DNA from: Oceanobacillus indicireducens
GTDB lineage: Bacteria > Bacillota > Bacilli > Bacillales > Amphibacillaceae
Assembly (NCBI RefSeq): GCF_014647195.1
Contig: NZ_BMOS01000033.1
Coordinates: forward strand, 1 to 32,889
DNA: 32,889 nt
Reading direction: 5' to 3'
The first letter of the stretch is position 1. Every line of letters starts with the position of its first letter. A program made the position numbers and the translations under genes. This document shows positions 16,622 to 24,367 of this stretch, in pieces. The notes beneath the pieces are model-generated. The model saw only the letters and a list, made by a program, of their open reading frames with translations. It had not been told where the DNA came from and did no database searches.

Positions 16622-17524
16622 TTAAAGTTTTGTTACAGTAGTTTGATTAATTAAAGCATTTATTTCATCTGCTTTCGCTAAATCATAGGAAAAAGCTGTT
16701 GCACTTCCAGCAGCTAGTCCCATTCTAAAGGCTTGAACGATATCTTTTGTCTTTACATATTCTCCGATGAAGCCTGCAACCATAGAATCTCCCGCCCCGA
16801 CAGAGTTTTTCAATTCCCCTTTGGGACTGATTCCTTTGTAAACCGCATCTTCTGTAAATAATAATGCTCCATCTGCCCCCATAGAAACGATTGCATGGCG
16901 AGCACCTGCATCGATTAATTTTTTCCCTGTTTCAATTATGTCCTGCTCCTCCGTCAACTTAACGGAATATAATTGCTCCAACTCTTGTAAATTCGGTTTA
17001 ACGAGCAGTGGATTGTAAGCTAAAGACTTTTGCAGATCATCTCCAGTTGTATCGATTACAAATTGGGCTTTGATTTCTCGAATGATTCTTTCATAAAAGT
17101 CATCCGGCAAAGAGGGTGACTTGCTTCCCGATAAAATAACGATATCATCAGAAGAAATCGCTTTAAGCTTTGCCATTAATTTTTCAGCTTCTTCGGACTG
17201 AATGACAGGTCCTTTGCCATTAATTTCTGTTTCCGGATTCGTTTTTAATTTGATATTAATTCGTGTATCGTCTGCAATTTTTGTAAAGTCTGTGGCAATC
17301 CCGTCGCGTTTGAGCCATTCTGCAATAAAATCACCTGTAAAACCACCTAAAAATCCAAGTGCCTTTGTGTCCATCTTTAATTCATGTAATATGCGCGACA
17401 CATTGATTCCTTTTCCACCGGGAAGCTTGAAATCCCCATCCATATAATTCAATTCGCCTATATTTACTTGCTCCAATTGCACGATATAATCAATGGATGG
17501 ATTCAACGTCACTGTATAGATCAT
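16622..17524 (-). CDS. fruK: 1-phosphofructokinase
   Basis: A 300-residue PfkB-family kinase that converts fructose 1-phosphate to fructose 1,6-bisphosphate. TVTLNPSIDYIV opens the protein, GGKGINVSRIL (36-46) binds the sugar phosphate, and NSVGAGDSMVAGF holds the anion hole and catalytic Asp246. The start codon overlaps the fruR stop as ATGA. It is the middle gene of fruR-fruK-fruA and supplies the next step after the transporter. Confidence 0.95.
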   Translation of the reverse strand: MIYTVTLNPSIDYIVQLEQVNIGELNYMDGDFKLPGGKGINVSRILHELKMDTKALGFLGGFTGDFIAEWLKRDGIATDFTKIADDTRINIKLKTNPETEINGKGPVIQSEEAEKLMAKLKAISSDDIVILSGSKSPSLPDDFYERIIREIKAQFVIDTTGDDLQKSLAYNPLLVKPNLQELEQLYSVKLTEEQDIIETGKKLIDAGARHAIVSMGADGALLFTEDAVYKGISPKGELKNSVGAGDSMVAGFIGEYVKTKDIVQAFRMGLAAGSATAFSYDLAKADEINALINQTTVTKL

Positions 17525-18270
17525 TGCTCCGCCTCCAATATAGTTGTTTTTTCCTGATAATTTGTTAAAGAACGATCCGTCCTGTTTGTAATAATAGTTG
17601 CTTCCTCGATATCACCGACCTTGGAGAATGTCACCTTCTCCCACTTTGAATCGTCCGCTAACATATAAGCCATTGCAGATTGGGTTATAGCGGTTTTTTT
17701 GAGTGCAGCCTCATCCGGGTCTGGTGTCGTGTAGCCATATTCTAAATGTATTCCATTCGTGCCTAGAAAGGCTTTGTTGAATTGATAGCTTTTCAAGTCC
17801 CGCAAGCTATCAGTCCCGATAACCGCTTTAGTAGAATATTTTACTCTTCCGCCAAGCAAGAAAGCCTGTATTTCTTTATCCGCAAGCAGGGAAGCATGGG
17901 CAACCCCATTCGTCACGACGGTAATGTTTTTAGCGGTTAAAAAGTTAATCATTGCTAGTGTTGTTGTACCTGCATCTATATAAATCACATCATTTTCTTT
18001 CACGAGTGAGGCAGCCAATTTGGCAATGGCTTGTTTTTCTTGAATGTTTTTGGATGATTTTTCCGAGACAGATAACTCTTCCTCCAACTGATAGGTGCTT
18101 CTTGCTCCTCCATGAATACGTGTAAGAAGCCCTTTACTTTCCAACTCGCTTAAGTCTCTTCTGATCGTTGATTCTGAACATTGGAGTTCATTCATTAACG
18201 CCTGAGACTTTACAATATGATTTTCCTTTAGTTGATTCAGTATAAAAGAATGTCTCTCCTCGGTTAACAT
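17521..18270 (-). CDS. fruR: DeoR-family regulator of the fructose operon
   Basis: A 249-residue DeoR-type repressor. The N-terminal helix-turn-helix (about 1-57) contains SESTIRRDLSELESKGLLTRIHGG, split as the DeoR signature. The C-terminal sugar-phosphate sensor domain has YIDAGTTT, VVTNG and FLGTNGIHLEYG. It should repress this operon until fructose 1-phosphate appears. It heads the operon, overlaps fruK by four bases, and has GGAGGG before the ATG and a good promoter upstream. Confidence 0.92.
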   Translation of the reverse strand: MLTEERHSFILNQLKENHIVKSQALMNELQCSESTIRRDLSELESKGLLTRIHGGARSTYQLEEELSVSEKSSKNIQEKQAIAKLAASLVKENDVIYIDAGTTTLAMINFLTAKNITVVTNGVAHASLLADKEIQAFLLGGRVKYSTKAVIGTDSLRDLKSYQFNKAFLGTNGIHLEYGYTTPDPDEAALKKTAITQSAMAYMLADDSKWEKVTFSKVGDIEEATIITNRTDRSLTNYQEKTTILEAEQ

Positions 18271-18291
18271 AACAATCCCTCCATCACCCTT

Positions 18292-18320
18292 ATAATACCA
18301 TCAAAAACAGTCATAATCAA
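18292..18320 (-). promoter_or_regulatory. Sigma-A promoter of fruRKA
   Basis: On the minus strand TTGATT (18315-18320) and TATTAT (18292-18297) are 17 bases apart and 21 bases before the fruR start. TGATT-type repeats (TGATTGATTATGA) around the -35 box are candidates for the FruR operator. Confidence 0.7.
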
Positions 18321-18324
18321 TCAT

Positions 18325-18362
18325 AAAAAGCCATTCATCATAGATGATTGAATGACTTTTTA
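18325..18362. terminator. Bidirectional terminator between the acetyltransferase gene and fruR
   Basis: The stem AAAAAG(C)CATTCA/TGAATG(A)CTTTTT has A and T runs on both sides, so it can stop transcription from either direction. It follows the acetyltransferase stop at 18388 and sits just upstream of the fruR promoter. Confidence 0.7.
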
Positions 18363-18387
18363 ACACTTAAAATTCACGTTCTATTAC

Positions 18388-18900
18388 TTAAGATGCACCA
18401 TTTGTTAAAAATAATTCCGTATCTAGTACCATGCGGAGAGTCTTTAATATATGCCCATCAAAATCATCATCGAACGTATCGACTACTTGAAAACCTTTTG
18501 CATTATAAAATGTTTTTCCGATTTCATTATCTCTTTCTACATTTATGTAGACTTCTTTTACCCCTTCTAACCGACTAATCCCTTCTTTCAGGAAAGCCGT
18601 ACCAATTCCTGATCCTTGATTTGCGGGATCAATATAAATTGCTCCAAGTTCAGCTTTACCATCTGAGTCTACTGGAGAATAATTGGCAAATCCAACTACT
18701 TTCCCTCCTACTTCAGCAACGAGCAACAAGTAATTAGTCACACGGTGCTCCATACTTGCATCACTATAGGCAGCATTTAAGAATCTTTTCTGAATTTCCG
18801 ATGGAATAATTTCTTCATAGGTTGCATTCCATGTCTTTTTCGCGATTGCTTGAACGCTTGAAATATCGGATAGCTGCATTTTGCGGATGGTGAATGACAA
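18388..18900 (-). CDS. GNAT-family N-acetyltransferase
   Basis: A 170-residue GNAT enzyme that should transfer an acetyl group from acetyl-CoA. The central strand AELGAIYIDPANQGSGIGTA holds the CoA pyrophosphate loop (QGSGIGTA), followed by INVERDNEIGKTFYNAKGF, typical of the fold. The TTG at 18900 is chosen because GAGGGAG lies 9 bases upstream; the upstream TTG at 18909 touches the ribosome site. The substrate is unknown; similar Bacillus proteins act on small amines or protein N-termini. Confidence 0.85.
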   Translation of the reverse strand: MSFTIRKMQLSDISSVQAIAKKTWNATYEEIIPSEIQKRFLNAAYSDASMEHRVTNYLLLVAEVGGKVVGFANYSPVDSDGKAELGAIYIDPANQGSGIGTAFLKEGISRLEGVKEVYINVERDNEIGKTFYNAKGFQVVDTFDDDFDGHILKTLRMVLDTELFLTNGAS

Positions 18901-19067
18901 TGAACCCAACTCCCTCTATAATTAAATATTTTCCTTAAGTATATACAACTACATAAGCATTGCAATCAAATTATATTCGCTTTATGAGGCAGCTTCGAAA
19001 CAAATTTAAACTCTTTCAAAATAGCTAGATATCCTCTATAATTATCGTACAAGGGAGGTGAAAAAGG

Positions 19068-19343
19068 ATGGAACAAGAAACTGTTTTAAAAGAAATACTA
19101 CATGCATTCAAGCTTCATGCACAACATATTGATGAAAAAATGGATAACATGAAAATAGAGCTGGAATCAAAAATGGACAAGGGCTTTTCACGTGTTAACC
19201 ATCAAATTACCGAGCTTGGAAAAAAGGTAGATGGAATCCGTGCTGAATTGAATGAAACAAATGAAAACGTGGACTATCTATTAAGCAAAAATGCCCAACA
19301 CGAAAAGAAACTACGCCAAATCTCCGAGCAGCAACAGACATAA
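19068..19343 (+). CDS. Short coiled-coil protein
   Basis: A 91-residue acidic-basic helical protein with heptad spacing through most of its length: HIDEKMDNMKIELESKMD, VNHQITELGKKVDGIRAEL, NENVDYLLSKNAQHEKKL. It lacks a membrane segment. It has an excellent AGGGAGGTGA site and a possible TATAAT box at 19036-19041. Similar short coiled-coil proteins are common in Bacillus and often annotated as hypothetical. Function unknown. Confidence 0.8.
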   Translation: MEQETVLKEILHAFKLHAQHIDEKMDNMKIELESKMDKGFSRVNHQITELGKKVDGIRAELNETNENVDYLLSKNAQHEKKLRQISEQQQT

Positions 19344-19377
19344 ACCACTCATGCTGCACAATCCCTATAATAAACGG

Positions 19378-19437
19378 CCCCTTTCTATTCCCTCAGTTTT
19401 ACAAAAAAGTGGAAATAGGAAGGGGTTTGTAATTTTT
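19378..19437 (+). terminator. Terminator after the coiled-coil gene
   Basis: The stem CCCCTTTCTATT/AATAGGAAGGGG (19378-19389 and 19414-19425, one wobble pair) is followed by TTTGTAATTTTT. The rest of the gap to 19614 is T-rich and shows no gene. Confidence 0.65.
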
Positions 19438-19614
19438 CCAGTTAAAAAATGACCGTTTGGATGAACATTCACTTTATGGCACTATAATCCTCATTTTTAA
19501 ATCCGCGCTCGTGCTTATCCTATATTTTTTGTTTCCTCATTTATTTCATTTTCTTGTTTAAATTTATGCTGAAAAAACTTTTAGCCGCAGTACTTTTTCA
19601 ATTCTTTTTTCACA

Positions 19615-19644
19615 TGAATGGAAAGTTTGTATTAACGCAAACTA
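19615..19644 (+). promoter_or_regulatory. Possible forespore (sigma-G/F-type) promoter
   Basis: TGAATG (19615-19620) and CAAACTA (19638-19644) are 17 bases apart, one base off each from the sigma-G forms TGAATA and CATACTA. The site lies 24 bases before the ATG of the 31-residue basic protein. Chance occurrence in AT-rich DNA cannot be excluded. Confidence 0.4.
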
Positions 19645-19667
19645 AATGATAAAAAGGAGTGATTCAA

Positions 19668-19763
19668 ATGAGTAAAGGTAAAAAGAAAAAGAACAAGAGT
19701 AAAGAGGAATTAAACGCGATGAAAGATGACAAAAAATATCCGCAGAATCGTCCACCGAGATAA
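19668..19763 (+). CDS. Very small lysine-rich protein, possibly spore-associated
   Basis: A 31-residue gene. The product MSKGKKKKNKSKEELNAMKD continues DKKYPQNRPPR. It is strongly basic, has no hydrophobic segment and no recognised domain. AAAAGGAGTG stands 8 bases before the ATG, and a perfect hairpin follows the stop, so it has the parts of a real monocistronic gene. The forespore-like promoter and the composition recall tiny acid-soluble spore proteins, but I do not recognise a specific family. Confidence 0.65.
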   Translation: MSKGKKKKNKSKEELNAMKDDKKYPQNRPPR

Positions 19764-19772
19764 ACAAAACTT

Positions 19773-19808
19773 CATTCATTGAGGGTGCTTTTATTCCCTC
19801 AATGAATG
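19773..19808. terminator. Shared hairpin between convergent genes
   Basis: The perfect 13-bp stem CATTCATTGAGGG/CCCTCAATGAATG, loop 10, lies 9 bases after the 31-residue gene and 17 bases after the stop of the dehydrogenase on the other strand. The minus-strand side is followed by AAGTTTTGTTT. Confidence 0.75.
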
Positions 19809-19825
19809 TTGATTCATACGTACAC

Positions 19826-20602
19826 TCAACCAATCCTTATATTCTTACCGAGCCTTTCCAAGGTCCCTAATATACTCATCGCTGCCAAATAACTCGTTTT
19901 CGGATTGGATGGTAGTGGCTTGTTATTAATGGTAAAAGATGCCTCCCCAAAGTCCCCGGCCATTTCAATCTGGTGGATATTTTTATCAATATGTGGATCT
20001 GCAATAATGCGCACCATCGTCTGCTCTATTCCTAAACCGGCAAGGGAGAGAACAATCGAGACATTGATATTTTTAGGAAATTGTTTGATTGCATCTGCTG
20101 CTTGCCCTTCAAAGATGACCTTTTCCTCTGTTATGACCTCATCTATTAGGGAATGGGCTGGCTTTCTTGTCGTTAGTGAAACATTCTTCACTGTTCCCAG
20201 GGCGTTGGCATTTTGTAGTAAATCAAGACCCCCGATTGCACCAGATGGTAAGTGGATGAGATGATTATGCTTACGCGCAAGCTTGGTAAGTTCGGTTAAG
20301 AGTGCTTCATTAACAAGTGCGCCAATACTGATTAACACAGCGTCCTTCTTTCGTATCGTTGCTGGGATCAGATTTCGTACAGCCTCCACGTTCGCCGCTT
20401 CCACAACTAGATCAATGCCCGATTCCAAGAAAGTATCAAAGTCGGTATAAAGCTTCACGTCAAATTCAGCTTCCAATCTTTGATATTTTTCTCTGTCCCG
20501 CACGTAAACACTCGTTATTCTGTGTCCCTCATGTCTAGCATAATTGATTTCTTTTAATAAAAAGTTCGCAATAGCCCCGGCACCAATTAAACCGATATTC
20601 AT
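19826..20602 (-). CDS. L-aspartate dehydrogenase-like enzyme (NadX type)
   Basis: A 258-residue NAD(P)-dependent dehydrogenase. IGLIGAGAIANFLL is the dinucleotide-binding loop. VVEAANVEAVRN, LPSGAIGGLDLL near residue 118 and PHIDKNIHQIEM with the conserved His match aspartate dehydrogenases, which make iminoaspartate or oxaloacetate and can feed NAD synthesis. The terminal GEASFTINNKPLPSNPKTSY also matches. No nad gene is adjacent, so a role in NAD synthesis is not shown here. Confidence 0.82.
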   Translation of the reverse strand: MNIGLIGAGAIANFLLKEINYARHEGHRITSVYVRDREKYQRLEAEFDVKLYTDFDTFLESGIDLVVEAANVEAVRNLIPATIRKKDAVLISIGALVNEALLTELTKLARKHNHLIHLPSGAIGGLDLLQNANALGTVKNVSLTTRKPAHSLIDEVITEEKVIFEGQAADAIKQFPKNINVSIVLSLAGLGIEQTMVRIIADPHIDKNIHQIEMAGDFGEASFTINNKPLPSNPKTSYLAAMSILGTLERLGKNIRIG

Positions 20603-20651
20603 GGATTTCCTCCTTTATTTTAATGGGATAGGATAATTTCATCCTTTTTTA

Positions 20652-20684
20652 TCTGGGACAGTTGCTCTGACCCCCTGCCCCACA
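20652..20684. repeat. Possible dispersed TGGGACAG intergenic sequence
   Basis: TGGGACAGTTGCTCTGACC followed by CCCTGCCCCAC sits right after the HAAS protein stop. From memory similar TGGGACAG-type stretches recur between genes in Bacillaceae genomes. Only one copy is in this window, so the call is weak. Confidence 0.25.
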
Positions 20685-20685
20685 C

Positions 20686-21441
20686 CTACATTTCCTTCTT
20701 CTTGCTGCTGCGGTAGATGAAATACATTACTGCTGCTGTGATGATGACAAATAGAGTAATTGCGAGTGTGATAAAAAACGGATTTTCGTTCATATGCGCT
20801 GGAATGAGTCGGTCTGCGATTGGCCCCCACGACATAAAGAACGGAACAAGAATGGTGATCCATGTTTTTGCATAGAAAGCCCAAATGATGAAAACGATGA
20901 TGCAACCGATTACGATTAAATTATTTTGCATTGGCGTTGCGATGAAAAATGGATTTTTATCCAGAAACTCTACGATGATAAAGATACCAAATACAATCAG
21001 ATAAGTAAGTCCAGTAATAATGTAAAATCCTTTCGAATGAAAAAATCTCGGTAAAACCTTTACAAATAAAAATCCATAAAGAGCGAATGACAGAACTGTG
21101 GCAATCCCCATCCCCCATAGCCCAATCTTGGATAATTTAAAATCTCCCCATAAGGCTGGTGTAAACATAAGAAAAGCAAGGATCAGTAAAACTGACATTG
21201 GTGCTAATATGATAAATTGCCTGGCATCGAAACCTAATTCTTCTCCAATACTTTTCATATATTCCCTTGGTGAATCACCGGTAATGTCCTTGACACTTTT
21301 CCCTTCTGCTTCAGCTTGCACAAGATGATCTTCCAGCTCAACGATAATTTCATCCATTTCCTTTTCATTTTTTCCTTTTGAGAGCAAATACATTCTCAGT
21401 TCGATAATAAATTGCTCAGCTTCTTTAGATAACATCGTCAT
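20686..21441 (-). CDS. HAAS-domain membrane protein
   Basis: A 251-residue protein with an N-terminal helical HAAS-type domain (about 1-75; LSKEAEQFIIELRMYL, EIIVELEDHLVQAEAEGKS, GEELGFDAR) and six or so membrane helices. HAAS proteins are nearly always encoded with a PadR regulator, as here. The ATG at 21441 gives a 6-base gap from GGGGAGG; the gene overlaps padR by 17 bases, so translation is coupled. It probably senses or responds to membrane stress; this is known only loosely for the family. Confidence 0.82.
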   Translation of the reverse strand: MTMLSKEAEQFIIELRMYLLSKGKNEKEMDEIIVELEDHLVQAEAEGKSVKDITGDSPREYMKSIGEELGFDARQFIILAPMSVLLILAFLMFTPALWGDFKLSKIGLWGMGIATVLSFALYGFLFVKVLPRFFHSKGFYIITGLTYLIVFGIFIIVEFLDKNPFFIATPMQNNLIVIGCIIVFIIWAFYAKTWITILVPFFMSWGPIADRLIPAHMNENPFFITLAITLFVIITAAVMYFIYRSSKKKEM

Positions 21442-21772
21442 TCCCATCCTCCCCTTCTTCAAGTAACGAAAAGACCCCCATGGAAAGCCTTTCCCAATGT
21501 TCCTTGAATCGTTCCAGCTCTTCCAACCCTTCGTCCGTAATCGAATAATACTTTCGCTTTGGCCCGTTAGGCGACTTTCTCAAAATAGAAGTTACAAAAT
21601 TATTTTTCTGCAGCCGCATGAGAACCGGATAAATACTGCCTTCACTAACTACAGCAAAGTTATGTTCCTGCAATTTCTCCGTCATTTCATAGCCATATGT
21701 CTCCCCTTTTGCGATTAAAGCAAGCAAACTCCCCTCCAATAATCCCTTCAGCATTTGTGTTGTAGTAGACAA
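21425..21772 (-). CDS. PadR-family transcriptional regulator
   Basis: A 115-residue PadR repressor. The winged helix-turn-helix includes LLALIAKGETYGYEM, VSEGSIYPVLMRLQ and GPKRKYYSITDEGLEEL, followed by a short dimerisation helix. TTG at 21772 fits best, with GAGG 8 bases upstream and a product starting STTTQMLKG as in relatives; the frame from the GTG at 21781 overlaps the ribosome site. It is co-transcribed with the HAAS gene and has a large palindrome on its promoter, so it most likely represses its own operon. Confidence 0.9.
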   Translation of the reverse strand: MSTTTQMLKGLLEGSLLALIAKGETYGYEMTEKLQEHNFAVVSEGSIYPVLMRLQKNNFVTSILRKSPNGPKRKYYSITDEGLEELERFKEHWERLSMGVFSLLEEGEDGNDDVI

Positions 21773-21799
21773 GACCGTCACCTCAATTGATTTGTTATC

Positions 21800-21837
21800 A
21801 CTATCTTACAATACAATATAGTGTATTGCAAGATAGT
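21800..21837. promoter_or_regulatory. Palindromic PadR operator overlapping its promoter
   Basis: A 38-base inverted repeat, ACTATCTTACAATACA/TGTATTGCAAGATAGT around ATATAG, with one mismatch. On the minus strand TTGCAA and TAAGAT, 17 bases apart, lie inside it as a plausible -35/-10 pair. A repressor bound here would block transcription of the padR-HAAS operon. Confidence 0.7.
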
Positions 21838-21848
21838 TTTTATAAGAA

Positions 21849-21873
21849 AAACCGGGCGAAAACCATGCCCGGT
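21849..21873 (-). terminator. Terminator of the DUF4256 gene
   Basis: The stem ACCGGGC/GCCCGGT with a 9-base loop is followed on the minus strand by TTTTTCTTAT, about 80 bases past the stop at 21952. Confidence 0.75.
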
Positions 21874-21951
21874 CCTTTTCCCTTTACCATGGCTAGAGAA
21901 CATAAGATAATTTATATTCATATATGAGGGCACACAAGCCGATCGTTTCAA

Positions 21952-22497
21952 TTAGACGCGGAGCAACCCCCGGAACCCGCGAGATCCATAATAAGAATCT
22001 GCTCCATTATGATAAACAAATACTTGACCATACCGGTAATCACAAAATATCGCCCCGCCACGTTCACGAATCGATGCTGGGGTCTTTACCCAACTTGATG
22101 TTTTCTGATCAACTGCCTCAAGCTCTTGTAATTGGCGGTATTGCTCTTCGGTTAATAACTCAATGCCCATCTCTTCTGCCATGTCCATAACGCTCGTTTT
22201 TGGTGGATACTTTTTCCGAGATTCCAGTGCCTCGCGATCATAACAAACACTCCTACGACCTTTAGGGCTTTCTTTCGAGAAATCGCAAAAAATAAACTCC
22301 TCTGTAGTCTCATCGTACCCAATGACATCCGGCTCTCCCCCTGTCGCTTCCATTTGCTCTAGGGATTTTAACTTCTCAGGTAGCGCCTGCAACTTGGCAG
22401 CTATTTCTTCCCAATCCAAATTCTCGTGTCGATGCATATTCGCTTTAAAACGTTCTTCCAATGTACGGAGAAGCTGTTCTTTATCGTTGTTTGTCAT
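21952..22497 (-). CDS. DUF4256 protein
   Basis: A 181-residue soluble protein. ALPEKLKSLEQMEATGGEPD, FIFCDFSKESPKGRRSVCYD, MGIELLTEEQYRQLQ and the tail SYYGSRGFRGLLRV are typical of the DUF4256 family, found widely in bacteria. No catalytic motif has been assigned to the family. The ATG at 22497 has GGAG 7 bases upstream; the frame could begin at 22518 but its ribosome site is too close. It stands alone, with its own terminator. Confidence 0.85.
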   Translation of the reverse strand: MTNNDKEQLLRTLEERFKANMHRHENLDWEEIAAKLQALPEKLKSLEQMEATGGEPDVIGYDETTEEFIFCDFSKESPKGRRSVCYDREALESRKKYPPKTSVMDMAEEMGIELLTEEQYRQLQELEAVDQKTSSWVKTPASIRERGGAIFCDYRYGQVFVYHNGADSYYGSRGFRGLLRV

Positions 22498-22627
22498 GTT
22501 CATACTCCTTTCGCTCATCCTTCTTTATAAATCATTATATCCGACTAGAAACTGATTTGATAGACTTTTTCTCCATTCTGTCGTTAAGATAGTAGTAATT
22601 GCTTTTGATTAAAGGAGGTTCCCTAGC

Positions 22628-22984
22628 ATGGGATGGATATATGTTTTATTCGCTGCAATTATTGAAGTAGTATGGGTGCTTGGTTTAAAGTACTCGGATA
22701 ACTTCTGGATGTGGACTGGGACAGTGATCGCAATTATTTTTAGCTTTTACTTTGTGATCAAAGCATGTGAAGTGCTTCCTTCAGGTTCGGTCTACGCCAC
22801 ATTTACAGGTTCCGGGGCTGCCGCGATTGCAATCATTGATTTCTCCTTTCTCGGAGAGGCATTTACACTAGGAAAAGGTTTCTTTATTTTACTCATCATC
22901 ATTGGTGTTGTCGGTATTCAATTAACGACAGATGAAAAGGATCGATCCGATGATTCGCTTGCAGCAAAGGAAGGTGACGTGTAA
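22628..22984 (+). CDS. ykkC: SMR-family exporter subunit, YkkC type
   Basis: A 118-residue four-helix small multidrug resistance protein. The conserved membrane Glu13 (AAIIEVVWVLGLK) carries protons and substrate; GSVYATFTGSGAAAIAI and LLIIIGVVGIQL are typical helices 3 and 4. It pairs with the next gene, one base away, as a two-subunit antiporter. Bacillus YkkCD relatives export guanidinium or drugs; the alignment from memory favours YkkC. The ribosome site is AAAGGAGG. The C-terminal tail (TDEKDRSDDSLAAKEGDV) is long and acidic. No guanidine riboswitch fits in the leader. Confidence 0.83.
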   Translation: MGWIYVLFAAIIEVVWVLGLKYSDNFWMWTGTVIAIIFSFYFVIKACEVLPSGSVYATFTGSGAAAIAIIDFSFLGEAFTLGKGFFILLIIIGVVGIQLTTDEKDRSDDSLAAKEGDV

Positions 22985-22985
22985 A

Positions 22986-23300
22986 ATGGCTTGGTTTTAT
23001 TTATTTCTTGCAAGCTTCGGTGAAATCTTCGGAGTTGCAAGTATTAATATGTATTTAAAAAAGAGAGCATGGAGTTGGCTCCTCGTATTAGTTGTGTGCT
23101 TTTCCCTCGGCTTTTATTTCCTCGGACTTGCCATGCGTGACATTCCACTCGGAACAGCCTATGCGATTTGGACGGGACTTGGGGCAACAGGTGCAGTAAT
23201 CATGGGAGTTACGTTTTTTAAAGAAGCGATGAATTTAAAGCGGGTTCTTTTTCTACTATGCATTATTAGCGGCGCTGTCGGTTTAAGATTAGTTTCTTAA
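22986..23300 (+). CDS. ykkD: SMR-family exporter subunit, YkkD type
   Basis: A 104-residue four-helix SMR protein and partner of the preceding gene. Glu13 lies in LASFGEIFGVASINMYLKK; IPLGTAYAIWTGLGATGAVI and SGAVGLRLVS complete the family signature. The ATG at 22986 is used, with GGAAGGTGA upstream; an upstream in-frame start at 22932 would lie inside ykkC and add a non-membrane extension. The pair forms an operon. Confidence 0.83.
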   Translation: MAWFYLFLASFGEIFGVASINMYLKKRAWSWLLVLVVCFSLGFYFLGLAMRDIPLGTAYAIWTGLGATGAVIMGVTFFKEAMNLKRVLFLLCIISGAVGLRLVS

Positions 23301-23375
23301 TTGGTAGGAACAAAGAGCTTCTCAACTTAATAAGCTATATTGGGTAATTATCACGAGAATAGGAGTTGGGAGCTC

Positions 23376-23624
23376 ATGAAGAAGAAATGGCTGAAAAGCT
23401 TAAAAACAAACACCCCCCAGGAAGGGTTCGAATTAGCAATCTTACTGGCCCAAAAAGGGATTGAATATACCCAGCCATCTGAAAGCATCCGAAAAAAGAT
23501 ACGTCCAAAGTATTCAAGAAATCCAGATAATCTTATCGCCGCTTCTGAAGTAATCGCGATTCATTATCAGACGGTTGCCGCTGCGAATGACTACTGGAAG
23601 TCAAATACGAAGGTGCATTTTTAG
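23376..23624 (+). CDS. Small basic protein of unknown function
   Basis: An 82-residue soluble protein: MKKKWLKSLKTNTPQEGFEL, LLAQKGIEYTQPSESIRKKI, then NLIAASEVIAIHYQTVAAAN. The N-terminal half is basic and the C-terminal half helical. GGAG-type sites lie just upstream of the ATG at 23376; the longer frame from 23340 has none. No family is recognised. A terminator follows. Confidence 0.65.
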   Translation: MKKKWLKSLKTNTPQEGFELAILLAQKGIEYTQPSESIRKKIRPKYSRNPDNLIAASEVIAIHYQTVAAANDYWKSNTKVHF

Positions 23625-23635
23625 AGCATTTTCTT

Positions 23636-23674
23636 AAAGGAAGTTCCCCTTTTGTTTGGGTTGCTTCCTTTTTT
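23636..23674 (+). terminator. Terminator after the 82-residue gene
   Basis: AAAGGAAG (23636-23643) pairs with CTTCCTTT (23664-23671), and T residues continue to 23674. It lies 12 bases after the stop and faces the convergent SAP-domain gene. Confidence 0.7.
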
Positions 23675-23691
23675 ATATTGGAATATATTTA

Positions 23692-24261
23692 CTATTTTTT
23701 TGCCACATATTTATTACTTCCAGGAAGTTTTTTTATTTCATTCCAGGCCTCAATCGCTTTTTTGCGGCTTTTTCCTTTATTTTTCGGATCAGCAAAAAAG
23801 TCACGGATGAATTGATTATACTCAAATTGAGGTGCAATTTTTTTCTTATACGAAGGGTCTTTCTTCCGTTCCTCTTCCTCATACCAAGCGTTTACTGCGT
23901 CTCGATACGTTTTGCCAACGTTGTTCTTGAAGTAGTTTTGTATGTAAGTGGAAAAATGAAACGCTGGTATAATTGTCTTGAAAAATGCTCTTACATGTTG
24001 GCTGCAGCGATGGTTTTCCATAATGACTGTATCAAGACTTAATTCCACTTGCAATTCCCTTCTCTTAGTTGTTTTTGAACTCCTCGCAGGCTTTTTTATC
24101 TCCCCTGTTAGCAGATAGGTTTCGATTCTATCAGAAATCTCTATTTTAGAACCAGAGGGGCTTAAACCGTTCCCCCTACAAAATGCTTGTAATTCTTCTT
24201 TTAACCAGTAGAAATCTTTAAAGCTCTGGACACTGATATTTTTCGTTAAACTGGGTCTCAA
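23692..24261 (-). CDS. SAP-domain, DUF6434-type protein
   Basis: A 189-residue basic protein. Residues about 15-50 (WLKEELQAFCRGNGLSPSGS and EISDRIETYLLTG) form a SAP-like helix-extended-helix, a fold known for binding DNA or RNA. The remainder has an alternating helical pattern, NYFKNNVGKTYRDAVNAWYE, and FIRDFFADPKNKGKSRKKA with a Lys-rich end. The layout resembles proteins described as SAP plus DUF6434 (from memory). TTG at 24261 is chosen because GGAGGTG stands just upstream; the longer frame has no ribosome site. It may be nucleic-acid associated. Confidence 0.72.
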   Translation of the reverse strand: MRPSLTKNISVQSFKDFYWLKEELQAFCRGNGLSPSGSKIEISDRIETYLLTGEIKKPARSSKTTKRRELQVELSLDTVIMENHRCSQHVRAFFKTIIPAFHFSTYIQNYFKNNVGKTYRDAVNAWYEEEERKKDPSYKKKIAPQFEYNQFIRDFFADPKNKGKSRKKAIEAWNEIKKLPGSNKYVAKK

Positions 24262-24367
24262 AAATACACCTCCAACTATATTTAGCAACATTATAGAACT
24301 AAAGTTCCCGTTCATCAAATTTTAAACCTGTATTTTTATTTTGGAGGGTGTAATTCGTCTAGGAAAC

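Noticed and set aside
22498-22627. Guanidine-I riboswitch upstream of the YkkCD-type genes
   Set aside because: The leader is too short and I found none of the conserved paired elements.
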